64,000 nt of DNA from Massilia sp. CF038 (GTDB lineage: Bacteria; Pseudomonadota; Gammaproteobacteria; Burkholderiales; Burkholderiaceae_D), in NCBI RefSeq assembly GCF_900129765.1, contig NZ_FQWU01000002.1, positions 558,001 through 622,000 on the forward strand. Reading direction: 5' to 3'. The position numbers and the translations under genes were made by a program. The notes beneath the pieces were generated by a model. The model was not told the DNA's origin. It saw only the letters and a list, made by a program, of their open reading frames with translations, and searched no databases. Shown here in pieces: positions 38,500 through 47,379 of the stretch (position 1 is the stretch's first letter; each line of letters begins with the position of its first letter).

Positions 38500-39732
38500 T
38501 TAGCGTTCGCCCATGGGCGTGCGAAATTTGATCGCTCGCTCGATTATTCCGCGCTTCTCCAGCAATTGTGCATGATCAGTAGGCATGTCGAGCAACGCAT
38601 TGGCCTGAATAAAAGTAACTCCTTCAGGTGAACAACGCAAATGATACAGAAATAAGGACCGGAAAAACTCTTGCAATTGGTAACATTGAAGCATCGCACT
38701 CTCACTCTGGTCCCCGGCATGCACGCTCTTGTTACGATACTCGCGAAGATGCTCGAGCACCTGGGAGTAATAGTGGGGTGTCTCATAAAGAAATGAACAG
38801 CGACGTACAATCGCATCTGCATTCTGTTCATGAGGCGACGCTAAACCTTCTAGTGCACCCCATAATTTTATCAACGCGACGTTCTGGTCAGATTCGTCGA
38901 GCGCGCGAACGTACCTCAGAAGCGCACTCTCAAGAATATCTCTGTATTGTGATGTATTAATCTGGCGGCGTATCCATGCTGCATTTTTCAAAAATATCCC
39001 GGGATGTTCGGGAATATACAAATCCGCACTCACAAAGTTCGGCTCGTGCCAAATAACCGAGGTAGCAAGCAAGCCATCTTTTTTATGAAGTGTATGGATC
39101 TGCCCGAGTCGAATGCGATTGATCGGTCGCCACTCGTTGGATGAAAATTGCATTTCAAAATTCGCCAGGTAGCACCAAATCCCGCGCTGCAGATCGATTA
39201 CCCGAAGGGCTTTAGTAGCTGCCCTGGTCGCGGATTTTGATCGAACATGTATCAAAATGTTTTCGTACGTTCCCGTGGACTGAATAGGGTGAAACGCTGA
39301 CTCAGCAATCGCGGCGGAGCGCGATATAAATTTCCGTGCCGGTCGACCGATAAAATCGATCCCACCTAAATCACTAAGAATTTTTTTTGCACGAAAATTT
39401 CGCTTCAACGAGATGCTGGTTAACAAAAGATAATCGTCTTCTCGCACGCTGTTTTCGTTTTTTACGATGGAACTAAGACACTCCATCAAACGTTCTGCGT
39501 TCAACTGTCCCGCAGCGGCCTCTGCGATGGCCTGCCAGAGAATGCGGCGCTTGTCAATATCGCTGAGATCGCTGGGAAACACTAACATAGATTGCAAGGT
39601 CAACAAGTCTTCTTGCACAGATGATCCTTTGAATGACACTCGACCTTCAGAAATCTCCACCATACCCTTGATGCGTTCTAAAATTACGGATGGTTTAAGG
39701 TTTTTGTTCTTTGTCTTCCAACCCATATTCAT
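38500..39732 (-). CDS. Apea/HEPN-like protein, putative RNase
   Basis: 410 residues from ATG 39732, chosen for SD GGAG six bases upstream; the longer frame to 39792 is not needed. The C-terminal third (about 270-375) is an all-helical HEPN-type domain: ALIKLWGALEGL, RRCSFLYE and the catalytic-type motif RNKSVH, Arg333-x4-His338, followed by the usual polar AGDQSES. This matches the Apea-like HEPN group found in abortive-infection proteins. The N-terminal part (1-260) has no recognised family. It converges with the giant nuclease gene (124 bp between stops). Codon use is AT-rich. Confidence 0.8.
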   Translation of the reverse strand: MNMGWKTKNKNLKPSVILERIKGMVEISEGRVSFKGSSVQEDLLTLQSMLVFPSDLSDIDKRRILWQAIAEAAAGQLNAERLMECLSSIVKNENSVREDDYLLLTSISLKRNFRAKKILSDLGGIDFIGRPARKFISRSAAIAESAFHPIQSTGTYENILIHVRSKSATRAATKALRVIDLQRGIWCYLANFEMQFSSNEWRPINRIRLGQIHTLHKKDGLLATSVIWHEPNFVSADLYIPEHPGIFLKNAAWIRRQINTSQYRDILESALLRYVRALDESDQNVALIKLWGALEGLASPHEQNADAIVRRCSFLYETPHYYSQVLEHLREYRNKSVHAGDQSESAMLQCYQLQEFFRSLFLYHLRCSPEGVTFIQANALLDMPTDHAQLLEKRGIIERAIKFRTPMGER

Positions 39733-40106
39733 ATGAATCTCCAGTGCGTAAAACGAATTTACCTTGACGCTCAGAACACATTTAATACGCAATCTACGAT
39801 TTTAGGAACGAATTGAGTTTCATTCAGTCTAATTGTTTCGCCGGTAAGTCAGTCAGAGGTTTCGCGGTTCTAAAGGCATTGGTTTTAAATTATACTAAGC
39901 GCAACAGCTACTAGATAGGTTAAGTTCAACGGCTCTGCCAGCCGTTTGATGGGGAGATGGCACACAGAATCAATCACGTACTGAAACGGCTAGGCCTAAA
40001 AAAAACGGCCTACTGACGATCAATGATACGCTTGCTGCTCGTCGCCTCCGTTTGCAAATAACATCGGCGCAAGCGTTCCTGCCTTGCAGGCTTGAAAAAC
40101 TCTGCT
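39733..40106. other. Gap right of the HEPN-like gene; possible 19-residue peptide
   Basis: No ordinary gene. At 39957-40016 an ATG directly behind GGGGAG opens a 19-codon frame for a basic peptide (MAHRINHVLKRLGLKKTAY). A hairpin AACGGC/GCCGTT lies just upstream (39930-39948) and a TATACT-like -10 near 39894. This may be a leader or toxin-like peptide, or chance. The rest shows nothing recognisable. Confidence 0.3.
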
Positions 40107-40140
40107 CAAAAAAAGAGCGCCTTAAATTCGGCGCTCTTTA
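40107..40140 (-). terminator. Terminator of the sugar dehydrogenase gene
   Basis: AAAGAGCGCC (40112-40121) and GGCGCTCTTT (40130-40139) form a perfect 10-bp stem, followed on the minus strand by a T-run (seven A residues at 40108-40114 on the plus strand). Confidence 0.85.
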
Positions 40141-40152
40141 GTCCAAAATAAA

Positions 40153-42222
40153 TTATGGTTTCAATGTCACCTTAAAAATCTTCGTATTCGTATTATTCGG
40201 AATACTATCCTTATCCCCCGCCGCGTCGCTGTTAGCCATCCACAGATTCCCATCAATCGAAGGCTCGACAGTGCGCAACCGGTCATACGTCCCAACAAAG
40301 AACTGCCGCACATTAGTCAGCGCATCACCACTGATATCACTGCGGTACAAGCGCTTGCCGGCAAGGCAGGCGACGTACAGCGAATTTCGAACAATGGCAA
40401 TGCCGCTGCACGAGCCCTCCGAATTGCGATAGGTTTGCTTCGGTACGATGTAACCAGTCGTCGCGCAACCGCTCCCTGACCGGGAGGTCACGCCTTCGCA
40501 ATTCGGCCAGCCATAATTGCCGCCTTTAACGATCAGGTTCGTTTCATCCTGCGTATCGCCAAACTCCTGTTCCCACAAGCGTCCGCTCGAATCGAAAGCC
40601 AAGCCTTGCGGGTTGCGGTGACCGTAACTCCAGACATAGTTACCGTAAGGATTATCAGCCGGTGGCGTCCCGTTCGTATTCAAGCGCAGCACTTTGCCTG
40701 CCAGGTTATTGACGTCCTGCGCGTACGCGCCATTTTGCGCATCGCCCGTGGTGGCATACAGCTTGCCGTCAGGCCCAAAGCGCAGGCGCCCACCATTGTG
40801 GAACTTGTTCCGACCGATCCCCTTCAGCAACACCTCAAGCGTGGCCGTATTCAAACCGCCGTTTTGATACTGCATCCGGACGATACGATTGTCCGTCGCG
40901 GTGGTGTGATAGATGTACAGCCACGGATCCGTCGTTGGGAAGCCAGGCGGGATGGCGAGGCCAAGCAGGCCGCCCTCACCATCGGTTCCCTGCACGTTCG
41001 GAACGACACCGACTGTCTTCTTCACGCCGGTCGTTGGATTCAACAAAATAATGTCTTTCGCATCGCGCCGGCTATACATGATCGTACCGTCCGGCAGTGC
41101 CACCAAACCCCACGGAATATCGGTTTCGGTCGCCACCTGGGTGGTCGAGCAAATCACGTCGGTACACGCGTTACCCGAAGTCAGCGAAACGGTCGTACTG
41201 CGTGGCGATACATTGCCCTGCGCATCGCGCGCGGCCACGTTGTATTGGTAAGTCGTGTTGGCCGCCAGCCCGGTATCGGTATAGCCAAGCGTGCCGGTGG
41301 CGCCAATCTTCGCGCTGTTGCGATAAATATCGTATGCGGTGACCGCAACATTGTCTGTTGACGCAGCCCAGTTCAAGGTCGCGGTGGTGCCCGACACCGT
41401 GCCACGGAACTCAGTTGGCACCGATGGCGGCTGCGTGTCCGACTCGCATTGCGGCACTTTTACCTGAAGCGAAGTACTGGCTTGCGAAACGTTGCCAGCC
41501 GCGTCACGGGCGTTCACATAGACACCCCACGTCGCGCCAGGCGTAAGAACCAGCTGCGCGGTGAGCGTACTCGCGTTCACCGTGCCTAGGGCCTGGCCGT
41601 CACGATAAATATCGTAGTAAGCGACACCGACATTGTCGGTAGAGGCCTTCCAGGTCAGCGTGGCAGAGCGGCACGCGAGGTTGCTGATTGCCAGGCCGCT
41701 TGGCGGTGTTGGTGGCTGGGTGTCGGTCGGTGGTGTGGTGGTACCGCCGACAGTCCATTGCTGATGCGGCGTGCCTTCGCAGCGCCAGGTATCAATGCCG
41801 GTTGAATTGGCCGTTGCGGCCCCTTTCACAGTAAGGCACAAGCCAGACGCGGGATTGATGATGGTTTTGTCGGACCGGAGCGTCCACTTCTGATTTGCTC
41901 CGCCGTGGCAGGTGTAAGACTGCACTACAGCCTGTGGCTGGGTGCTGCCACCTTTGATGTCCAGGCAACGGGTGCCGTCAAAGGTTCTTAATTCGCCAGC
42001 GGAGGTGAATTCCCATTTTTGATTGGCGCCGCCGTGACAGTCGAAGATGATGGCCGGTGTTCCAGGTGCCTGGCTGCCTTTGGCTACGTCCAGACAGCGC
42101 TGTGATGCCGCGCTAATCAAGGTCGCGGGATTTGCCGCGTAGCTAGGAACGGCAAGGAGGCTGCCCATGCTGGCAAAAATGGAAGCGAGTGCGTAATTCG
42201 AACCGCTCATAGCGTGTCGCAT
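40153..42222 (-). CDS. Secreted PQQ-type sugar dehydrogenase with ricin-B lectin and two fibronectin III domains
   Basis: 689 residues from ATG 42222 (SD GAGG nine bases upstream; the TTG at 42237 is rejected). Signal peptide about 5-30 ends PSYAA. Domains in order: ricin B-type beta-trefoil (about 33-160, with three QKW motifs: NQKWEF, NQKWTL, HQQWTV), FN3 (about 175-262), FN3 (about 268-355), then a glucose/sorbosone dehydrogenase six-blade propeller (about 360-689, with DIPWGLVALPDG, KFHNGGRLRFGPDGKLY and SYGHRNPQGLAFD). The NGGRLRFGPDG and GHRNPQG segments are the family's catalytic and PQQ/Ca2+ region. The lectin and FN3 parts suggest binding to extracellular polysaccharide. A decayed 3' copy lies at 31505. 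Confidence 0.93.
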   Translation of the reverse strand: MRHAMSGSNYALASIFASMGSLLAVPSYAANPATLISAASQRCLDVAKGSQAPGTPAIIFDCHGGANQKWEFTSAGELRTFDGTRCLDIKGGSTQPQAVVQSYTCHGGANQKWTLRSDKTIINPASGLCLTVKGAATANSTGIDTWRCEGTPHQQWTVGGTTTPPTDTQPPTPPSGLAISNLACRSATLTWKASTDNVGVAYYDIYRDGQALGTVNASTLTAQLVLTPGATWGVYVNARDAAGNVSQASTSLQVKVPQCESDTQPPSVPTEFRGTVSGTTATLNWAASTDNVAVTAYDIYRNSAKIGATGTLGYTDTGLAANTTYQYNVAARDAQGNVSPRSTTVSLTSGNACTDVICSTTQVATETDIPWGLVALPDGTIMYSRRDAKDIILLNPTTGVKKTVGVVPNVQGTDGEGGLLGLAIPPGFPTTDPWLYIYHTTATDNRIVRMQYQNGGLNTATLEVLLKGIGRNKFHNGGRLRFGPDGKLYATTGDAQNGAYAQDVNNLAGKVLRLNTNGTPPADNPYGNYVWSYGHRNPQGLAFDSSGRLWEQEFGDTQDETNLIVKGGNYGWPNCEGVTSRSGSGCATTGYIVPKQTYRNSEGSCSGIAIVRNSLYVACLAGKRLYRSDISGDALTNVRQFFVGTYDRLRTVEPSIDGNLWMANSDAAGDKDSIPNNTNTKIFKVTLKP

Positions 42223-42408
42223 AAGATTCAACCTCAAGGTAATTTAGTGTGGGACGCTCGATAGTCGAGGTAGCAATCTAGCTGACTAGCAAAGCAGAAA
42301 TTGCACTTTGAACAATTGTGCGAAAAAGTAATGAGCTTAAGAATACGCCCAACCATCGCGACCGGCAAGCCGCACGCGAGCTTCCCAATAAAAACGTGCT
42401 CAGCAATA

Positions 42409-42436
42409 AAAAGGCGCCTCGATCGAGGCGCCTTTT
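42409..42436 (-). terminator. Palindromic terminator after the MerR gene
   Basis: A perfect 28-bp palindrome: AAAAGGCGCCTCGA and its inverted copy TCGAGGCGCCTTTT. It lies 55 bp past the merR-type gene's stop and can act in both directions. Confidence 0.8.
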
Positions 42437-42490
42437 AACGTTCACAACGCCCCATTGCGGTGCATAATTTGGAAAAATGGGTCGATCCGA

Positions 42491-43504
42491 TCATCCGACG
42501 GCGGCAGCTATTGCCCCGCCAATAAACGGCTTCATATCATCGGAAATCCACGTTCCAACCATCAGGTCAGGCTCCCGCTCATAGGCGAGACGGATGCGCG
42601 CATGCGTCGCGGGATCCTCTCCACCCAAATCCCGCGATAAGTCGAGCCATTTCAGGGCCAACGCACGCACCGCCGGGTCCTTGGGCGCCTGCCCATCCGT
42701 CATCGCCTTATGCATCGCCGCTATCAACGCAGGCCATTCCTGCGCGCGCGTCCGGCAATTCGCATCCATGTAGGCATATTCATGCGGCAGCAGATATTTC
42801 TTGAATATCGCCAGTCGCTTCTGCGTGTAGGCTTCGCGAATGAATGCAAGCACCTCCGCATCAATCCCGTTCTGGTCGATCACTGCTTGCTCCCGCATCT
42901 GAATGTCGGTCAGGCGCACGGCAATGTCAGCGTTACCGCGTGTATCCCATTCCAGCTTGGCCATCCACTCCATCGCCAGCGCTTGCGCTGCTGGCGTTGC
43001 CGGCCCCTTTCCCATCGCAGTCTTCACTCGCTGAACCAGTTCGCTCCACTCCTTTGCAGCCTTAGTGTCCGGCGCCAGAAATGGCAATTCGGCGAGTTCT
43101 TCTTTCGTAAAATATTGGTCGTACATCGTCATTAACTCCAAAGTAGTAAGCCACTCGGCCAGGTCCGGTTGCGTGCCTGCGGTTACTTGACTGTGCAAGC
43201 GCTGCAGCTGCTCGCGCAACTGTGCGGTTTGCTGCAGTTGCGTATCCAGCGCAGTAATCTGCCGGTCAAGCACGGCCGCCAGACTCCCATCCGGCCTGTC
43301 GAGAAAAGCACCAATGTCGGTCAGCGACAAACCAAAGCGACGCAAGGCCTGAATCTGGTGGAGGCGTGCGATGTCGTCGCGGTGGTAAAGCCGGTAGCCG
43401 GCATCGGAACGCGCTGAAGGGCAAAGAAGACCAATGTCGTCATAGTGATGCAGCGTGCGCACCGTTAATCCGGAACGTTTCGCCAGCTCTCCAATTTTCA
43501 ACAT
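42491..43504 (-). CDS. MerR-family regulator with TipAS-like effector domain
   Basis: 337 residues, SD GAGAAAAAAG. A MerR winged HTH (about 1-70: KIGELAKRSGLTVRTLHHYDDIGLL, quoted in part: RTLHHYDDIGLL) is followed by a coiled-coil dimerisation helix (about 78-112) and a TipAS-like all-helical antibiotic or ligand-binding domain (about 200-335), preceded by MYDQYFTKEELAEL (about 127-140), typical of TipAL relatives. Such regulators respond to drugs or peptides. The MerR-type dyad at 43545 just upstream suggests autoregulation. No target gene is adjacent. Confidence 0.9.
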   Translation of the reverse strand: MLKIGELAKRSGLTVRTLHHYDDIGLLCPSARSDAGYRLYHRDDIARLHQIQALRRFGLSLTDIGAFLDRPDGSLAAVLDRQITALDTQLQQTAQLREQLQRLHSQVTAGTQPDLAEWLTTLELMTMYDQYFTKEELAELPFLAPDTKAAKEWSELVQRVKTAMGKGPATPAAQALAMEWMAKLEWDTRGNADIAVRLTDIQMREQAVIDQNGIDAEVLAFIREAYTQKRLAIFKKYLLPHEYAYMDANCRTRAQEWPALIAAMHKAMTDGQAPKDPAVRALALKWLDLSRDLGGEDPATHARIRLAYEREPDLMVGTWISDDMKPFIGGAIAAAVG

Positions 43505-43544
43505 TCTTTTTTCTCCGTTGTTTCAGCGTGCTGCCAGGTTGCGG

Positions 43545-43566
43545 CCTTACGCTACGTTAGGGTCAA
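43545..43566 (-). promoter_or_regulatory. MerR-type operator/promoter dyad upstream of the MerR gene
   Basis: CCTTACG-CTA-CGTTAGG (43545-43561) is a near-perfect dyad of the form recognised by MerR-family regulators. The minus strand has TTGACC (43566-43561) at its edge as -35. The -10 at the long 19-bp spacing is weak, as expected for a MerR-activated promoter, so the exact promoter is uncertain. Confidence 0.55.
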
Positions 43567-43601
43567 GCTGTTTTACGCTAAAAGTGGGGCCCAATGTGAA
43601 A

Positions 43602-43634
43602 AAAACCCAAAAGCATTGCTGCTTTTGGGGTTTA
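43602..43634. terminator. Bidirectional terminator after the BLUF gene
   Basis: AAACCCAAAAGCA, loop TTGC, then TGCTTTTGGGGTTT, with an A-run on one side and a short T-run on the other. It lies 21 bp past the BLUF gene stop. Confidence 0.75.
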
Positions 43635-43654
43635 TGCGGCTTACGTAATCGCTA

Positions 43655-44248
43655 TCAGCCGGATGACCGCATCATGATCGCGAGTAGGCCACCAATGACT
43701 GCTAGTGAGACCAGCCCAATCAACACTAGCGGCAGGCGCGAACGCGCCGTAACGGTCTCGCCGCGGATGCCAGCGGGCGCCTTGCGGTTCTTCGAAGGCA
43801 CAACCGGCTCTGGCATGGGTTCCGGTGTCTTATGCAGCAACTCGATCAGGTCGGCTGTCATGGCCGGTGTGAACTGATATGGATCGAACGACGCCAGCCT
43901 GTGACGGCGCAACAGTGCTGCCATGTCCTGCTCGATCGGCACGTATTTCATCGACCAGTCTTTGAACGTAGGCGCTGCGATGGTGGTGCGCGAAATGATT
44001 TTCAGGTCGCGGTGGCGCTCGTCCTGCTCCAGCTTGGCGTATAAAGTATTGACCGCTGCTTCGTCACCTTCCAGACACTGGAAAAAACAGCCATCGCCGA
44101 AATACAGCACGCCCACCAGGCCATTTTTGCGATTGTTTGCACGCGACTTGGCCAGAATTCTTGCCACGACCGGATCGACAGCGTTACCGGACTTGGTGGG
44201 CGCTGCGGAGGCCCTGCTGATGTAAATAATTTGTACCAGTTTGCTCAT
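43655..44248 (-). CDS. BLUF-domain blue-light photoreceptor with C-terminal membrane anchor
   Basis: 197 residues from ATG 44248, which has GAGG nine bases upstream; the frame to 44365 is longer but lacks the family N-terminus. The BLUF flavin-binding fold occupies about 3-100. Key residues line up: Tyr9 (VQIIYISRAS), Asn39 (SRANNRKNG) and Gln57 (FFQCLEGD), the trio that rearranges hydrogen bonds around FAD on illumination. After a proline/lysine-rich linker (about 145-170) there is one membrane helix (about 174-192). No output domain is present, so it must signal through a partner. The anchor is unusual for a short BLUF protein. Confidence 0.9.
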   Translation of the reverse strand: MSKLVQIIYISRASAAPTKSGNAVDPVVARILAKSRANNRKNGLVGVLYFGDGCFFQCLEGDEAAVNTLYAKLEQDERHRDLKIISRTTIAAPTFKDWSMKYVPIEQDMAALLRRHRLASFDPYQFTPAMTADLIELLHKTPEPMPEPVVPSKNRKAPAGIRGETVTARSRLPLVLIGLVSLAVIGGLLAIMMRSSG

Positions 44249-44422
44249 CCTGCGCCGCCTCGAAAATGTAGAATTATTGCCAAAAGTAAATAAATAAAGC
44301 TTAGCAGACAATTCGTACGTATGCGGACGATTCCCGAAGATAAACGGGTCAACGCTGACCCGCAAATGCGGCCTTGGAGGCCAAGAACAGTGAAGAAAAC
44401 CGTTTGCCAGTCGCGCTAAAAC

Positions 44423-44453
44423 AAAAAAAGCACCTCCACAGAGGTGCTTTTTT
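44423..44453 (-). terminator. Terminator of rpoD
   Basis: AAGCACCTC, loop CACA, GAGGTGCTT, with an A-run on the left (T-run on the minus strand), 30 bp after the rpoD stop. The T-run to the right lets it work in both directions. Confidence 0.88.
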
Positions 44454-44482
44454 CATCCAAAGCGCGCCAAGGCACGCCCAGA

Positions 44483-46948
44483 TCAGTGGTTATGCAAGAA
44501 GCTCTTCAGCTTGTCCGAACGCGACGGCTGACGCAGCTTGCTCATGGCCTTCGCTTCAATCTGGCGAATCCGCTCACGCGTTACGTCAAACTGCTTGCCC
44601 ACTTCTTCCAGCGTGTGGTCGTTCGACATTTCAACGCCGTAACGCATGCGCAGTACTTTCGCTTCGCGCGGGGTCAGCGAGTCCAGCACTTCCTTGATCA
44701 CGTTGCGCATGGACGCATGCAGGGCCGCATCTAGCGGTGCCAGCGTGGTGTTGTCTTCGATGAAGTCGCCCAGTTGCGAATCGCCATCTTCGCCCATCGG
44801 CGTTTCCATGGAAATTGGCTCTTTGGCGATCTTCATGATCTCGCGCACTTTGTTTTCCGGCATTTCCATCTTCAGCGCCAGCGTGGCCAGATCCGGCTCG
44901 CTGCCGGTTTCCTGCATGATCTGACGCGAAATGCGGTTCATCTTGTTGATCGTCTCGATCATGTGCACCGGCACGCGAATGGTCCGCGCCATGTCCGCGA
45001 TGGAACGCGTAATCGCCTGGCGAATCCACCAGGTCGCATAGGTCGAGAACTTGTAGCCGCGGCGGTACTCAAACTTGTCCACGGCTTTCAACAGACCGAT
45101 ATTGCCTTCCTGGATCAAGTCCAGGAACTGCAAGCCACGGTTGATGTATTTCTTGGCGATGGAAATCACCAGGCGCAAGTTGGCGACCGTCATTTCGCGT
45201 TTGGCGTGACGGGCACGCTTTTCGCCAGCAGCCATTTGCTTGTTGATCTTGCGCAGGTCAGCCAGCGGCAGTGCTACGCGCGCTTGCAGGTCGATCATGC
45301 GCTGCTGCAGTTCTTTGATCGCAGGTACGTTACGGCTCAGCACGGTCGAGTACGGGTAGGCGCAATCGACTTCGCGGTCTACCCATTCCAGGTCCGTCTC
45401 GTTACCTGGGAATACCTTGATGAAGTGGGCGCGCGGCATGCCGCAGCGGTCCACGCAAATGGCCAGCACGGCTTTTTCGATCTGGCGCACTTCGTCCATT
45501 TGGCCGCGCAGGGTGTCGCACAGCTTTTCCACTACTTTGGCAGTAAAGCGAATGCCCAGCAGTTCGTTGGAAATGACTTCCTGCGCCTTCACGTACTTCG
45601 GCGAACCGTAACCGTCTTTGGTGAAGGCGGCAGCCATCTTGTCGAACTCGGCTTCGATCAGGGCAAACTTTTCCAGCGCCCCAGTGCGCAGCTGGTTCAG
45701 CTGTTCAGTCGAGAAGCCGGCCGCGCCGCCATTGGCGTCGCCGTCTTCTTCTTCGTGTTCTTCTTCGTCGTCTTCGTCGTCATCCGACGCGGTGTGCACC
45801 ACCGGCGCGGCAGGCGCGTTCGATTCGTTCAGGTCCACAAAGCCGTCCACCACTTCGTCGACCTTGATGTCGTCGTTGGCAATCTTGTGCGACAGCGCGA
45901 TGATTTCTGCAATCGTGGTCGGGCAGGCGGAAATGGCTTGCACCATGTCCTTCAGGCCGCCTTCGATGCGCTTGGCGATTTCGATTTCGCCTTCGCGCGT
46001 CAGCAGTGCCACGGCGCCCATTTCACGCATATACATGCGCACCGGGTCGGTGGTACGGCCAAAGTCGGAATCCACGGTCGACAGCGCGGTCGCGGCAGCC
46101 GCTTCTACTTCGTCGTCGCTGGTGGCGGTGGCAACGGTGTCGGTCAGCAGCATCATTTCTGCGTCCGGTGCACGCTCGTAGACGGCGATGCCCATGTCGT
46201 TGAAGGTGGCGATGATGCCTTCCACTGCTTCCGGATCGATGATGTTTTCCGGCAGTTGATCGTTGATCTCTGCGTAGGTCAGGTAGCCGCGTTCCTTACC
46301 CATGTTGATCAGGTTCTTGATCTGGGTACGGCGGCGTTCCATGTCCGCTTCGGTCGCTTTTGGATCGGCGGCCAGCACCACGCCGCCCTTGGCCTTGCGT
46401 TCCTTGGCTTTGGATACGGCTTTCAGTTCGGCGCGCTCAACCGCGTTCAGCGCCGCGACTTCGTCGTTTTCCGGCGTGAATTCGCTTGGCTTGCGGCCAC
46501 GGCGGCCAGGCACCTTGACCGACGGCAGCAGGTAGCCGGAGGTGTCGATGGCGGCCAGGGCGGCAGCGTCGGTGGTCTGGCTTACGGACTGGCCGGCGGT
46601 CTGAATCACGTTCGGCTCGGTTTCAATGGCTTTCTTGGCAACGCGGGCCTTGGCTGGCGCCTTGACCACCGGCTCCGACGCTTCGGCAACCATTTCGTCG
46701 CGCGCGGCCAGTTTGGAGCGCTTGCGCACCACCACGGTGGCCACTTCGTTGGCCGCTTCTACAGCGTCCACTTCGAGGGCGGCATCGACAGCGGCCAGGC
46801 GCGTTCCCTTTTTGACGACCGTCACTTTGGCCGCCGCTTCCGTTTCCAGGAAGTAGGAGGTCGCCGTTTTCGGTACGGCCAGCTGGGCAGCGCTCTTGCG
46901 CGGTGCTTTGGCGGCAGTCAGGGTCAGGGTCTTGGCTTTGGTCGTCAT
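44483..46948 (-). CDS. rpoD: RNA polymerase primary sigma factor (sigma-70)
   Basis: 821 residues from ATG 46948 (SD GGAGTTTCA). It is longer than E. coli RpoD (613) through an N-terminal Ala/Lys/Val-rich extension of about 200 residues and a long non-conserved region with an acidic run ([16 protein letters not shown]) near residue 400. Region 1.1-like sequence, region 2 ([20 protein letters not shown], then [12 protein letters not shown]), region 3 and region 4.2 ([20 protein letters not shown]) are intact. It directs housekeeping transcription. Confidence 0.96.
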   Translation of the reverse strand: MTTKAKTLTLTAAKAPRKSAAQLAVPKTATSYFLETEAAAKVTVVKKGTRLAAVDAALEVDAVEAANEVATVVVRKRSKLAARDEMVAEASEPVVKAPAKARVAKKAIETEPNVIQTAGQSVSQTTDAAALAAIDTSGYLLPSVKVPGRRGRKPSEFTPENDEVAALNAVERAELKAVSKAKERKAKGGVVLAADPKATEADMERRRTQIKNLINMGKERGYLTYAEINDQLPENIIDPEAVEGIIATFNDMGIAVYERAPDAEMMLLTDTVATATSDDEVEAAAATALSTVDSDFGRTTDPVRMYMREMGAVALLTREGEIEIAKRIEGGLKDMVQAISACPTTIAEIIALSHKIANDDIKVDEVVDGFVDLNESNAPAAPVVHTASDDDEDDEEEHEEEDGDANGGAAGFSTEQLNQLRTGALEKFALIEAEFDKMAAAFTKDGYGSPKYVKAQEVISNELLGIRFTAKVVEKLCDTLRGQMDEVRQIEKAVLAICVDRCGMPRAHFIKVFPGNETDLEWVDREVDCAYPYSTVLSRNVPAIKELQQRMIDLQARVALPLADLRKINKQMAAGEKRARHAKREMTVANLRLVISIAKKYINRGLQFLDLIQEGNIGLLKAVDKFEYRRGYKFSTYATWWIRQAITRSIADMARTIRVPVHMIETINKMNRISRQIMQETGSEPDLATLALKMEMPENKVREIMKIAKEPISMETPMGEDGDSQLGDFIEDNTTLAPLDAALHASMRNVIKEVLDSLTPREAKVLRMRYGVEMSNDHTLEEVGKQFDVTRERIRQIEAKAMSKLRQPSRSDKLKSFLHNH

Positions 46949-47379
46949 TGAAACTCCAGTCAATAATCCACCCGGCCTGAAAAAAGGCCCGATGGAACGT
47001 AAAGGGTGGCCCCGCTAGGGGCGGCGTCGGTCGCCTGGACCGCGTGTGTGGCAGAACGAAAAAAAGCCCGCTAGCGGAACGGGCTTTATCTACTATCCAA
47101 CCAAGAATAGAGGGAACAAAGCCTATTATGCACTAACGCAAGTTATCGCGATAATTGATATGTTGAATACCAGATATAACGAAAGCGTATGTTGCGGAAC
47201 GCCAGGCTGCCTCTTTCATCTTCTGACACACTCTGCGACGCATCAAAACGCACGCAGGGCAAGAGGTCGATGATACACGATTTCGCCCCCTTCCGCTCAT
47301 CTGAAATGGGGCTTCAGGTGAATAAAATCCACGCACTTGGCAATGTGCCCATGCTATCCTTCCGGTTCCAGCTCTTACA
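46949..47379. other. 431-bp gap between rpoD and proQ with an upstream terminator
   Basis: No gene is supportable. On the minus strand, ahead of rpoD, there is a promoter-like GCATAATAGG near 47125-47134, then an intrinsic terminator (47060-47088), then about 110 bp of leader to rpoD. A GC hairpin (GGCCCCGCTAGGGGC, 47009-47023) follows the terminator in that leader. Confidence 0.5.
47060..47088 (-). terminator. Intrinsic terminator in the leader of rpoD
   Basis: On the minus strand AAAGCCCG, loop, CGGGCTTT is followed by a run of seven T. It lies 112 bp upstream of the rpoD start codon and downstream of no minus-strand gene, so it either attenuates rpoD transcription or ends a small transcript. 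Confidence 0.7.

Noticed and set aside
31500-40150. Prophage or transposon
   Set aside because: No integrase, transposase, structural phage gene or terminal inverted repeat; only the direct duplication of a gene end is seen.
44774-46951. 725-codon open frame on the plus strand
   Set aside because: Antisense shadow of rpoD.
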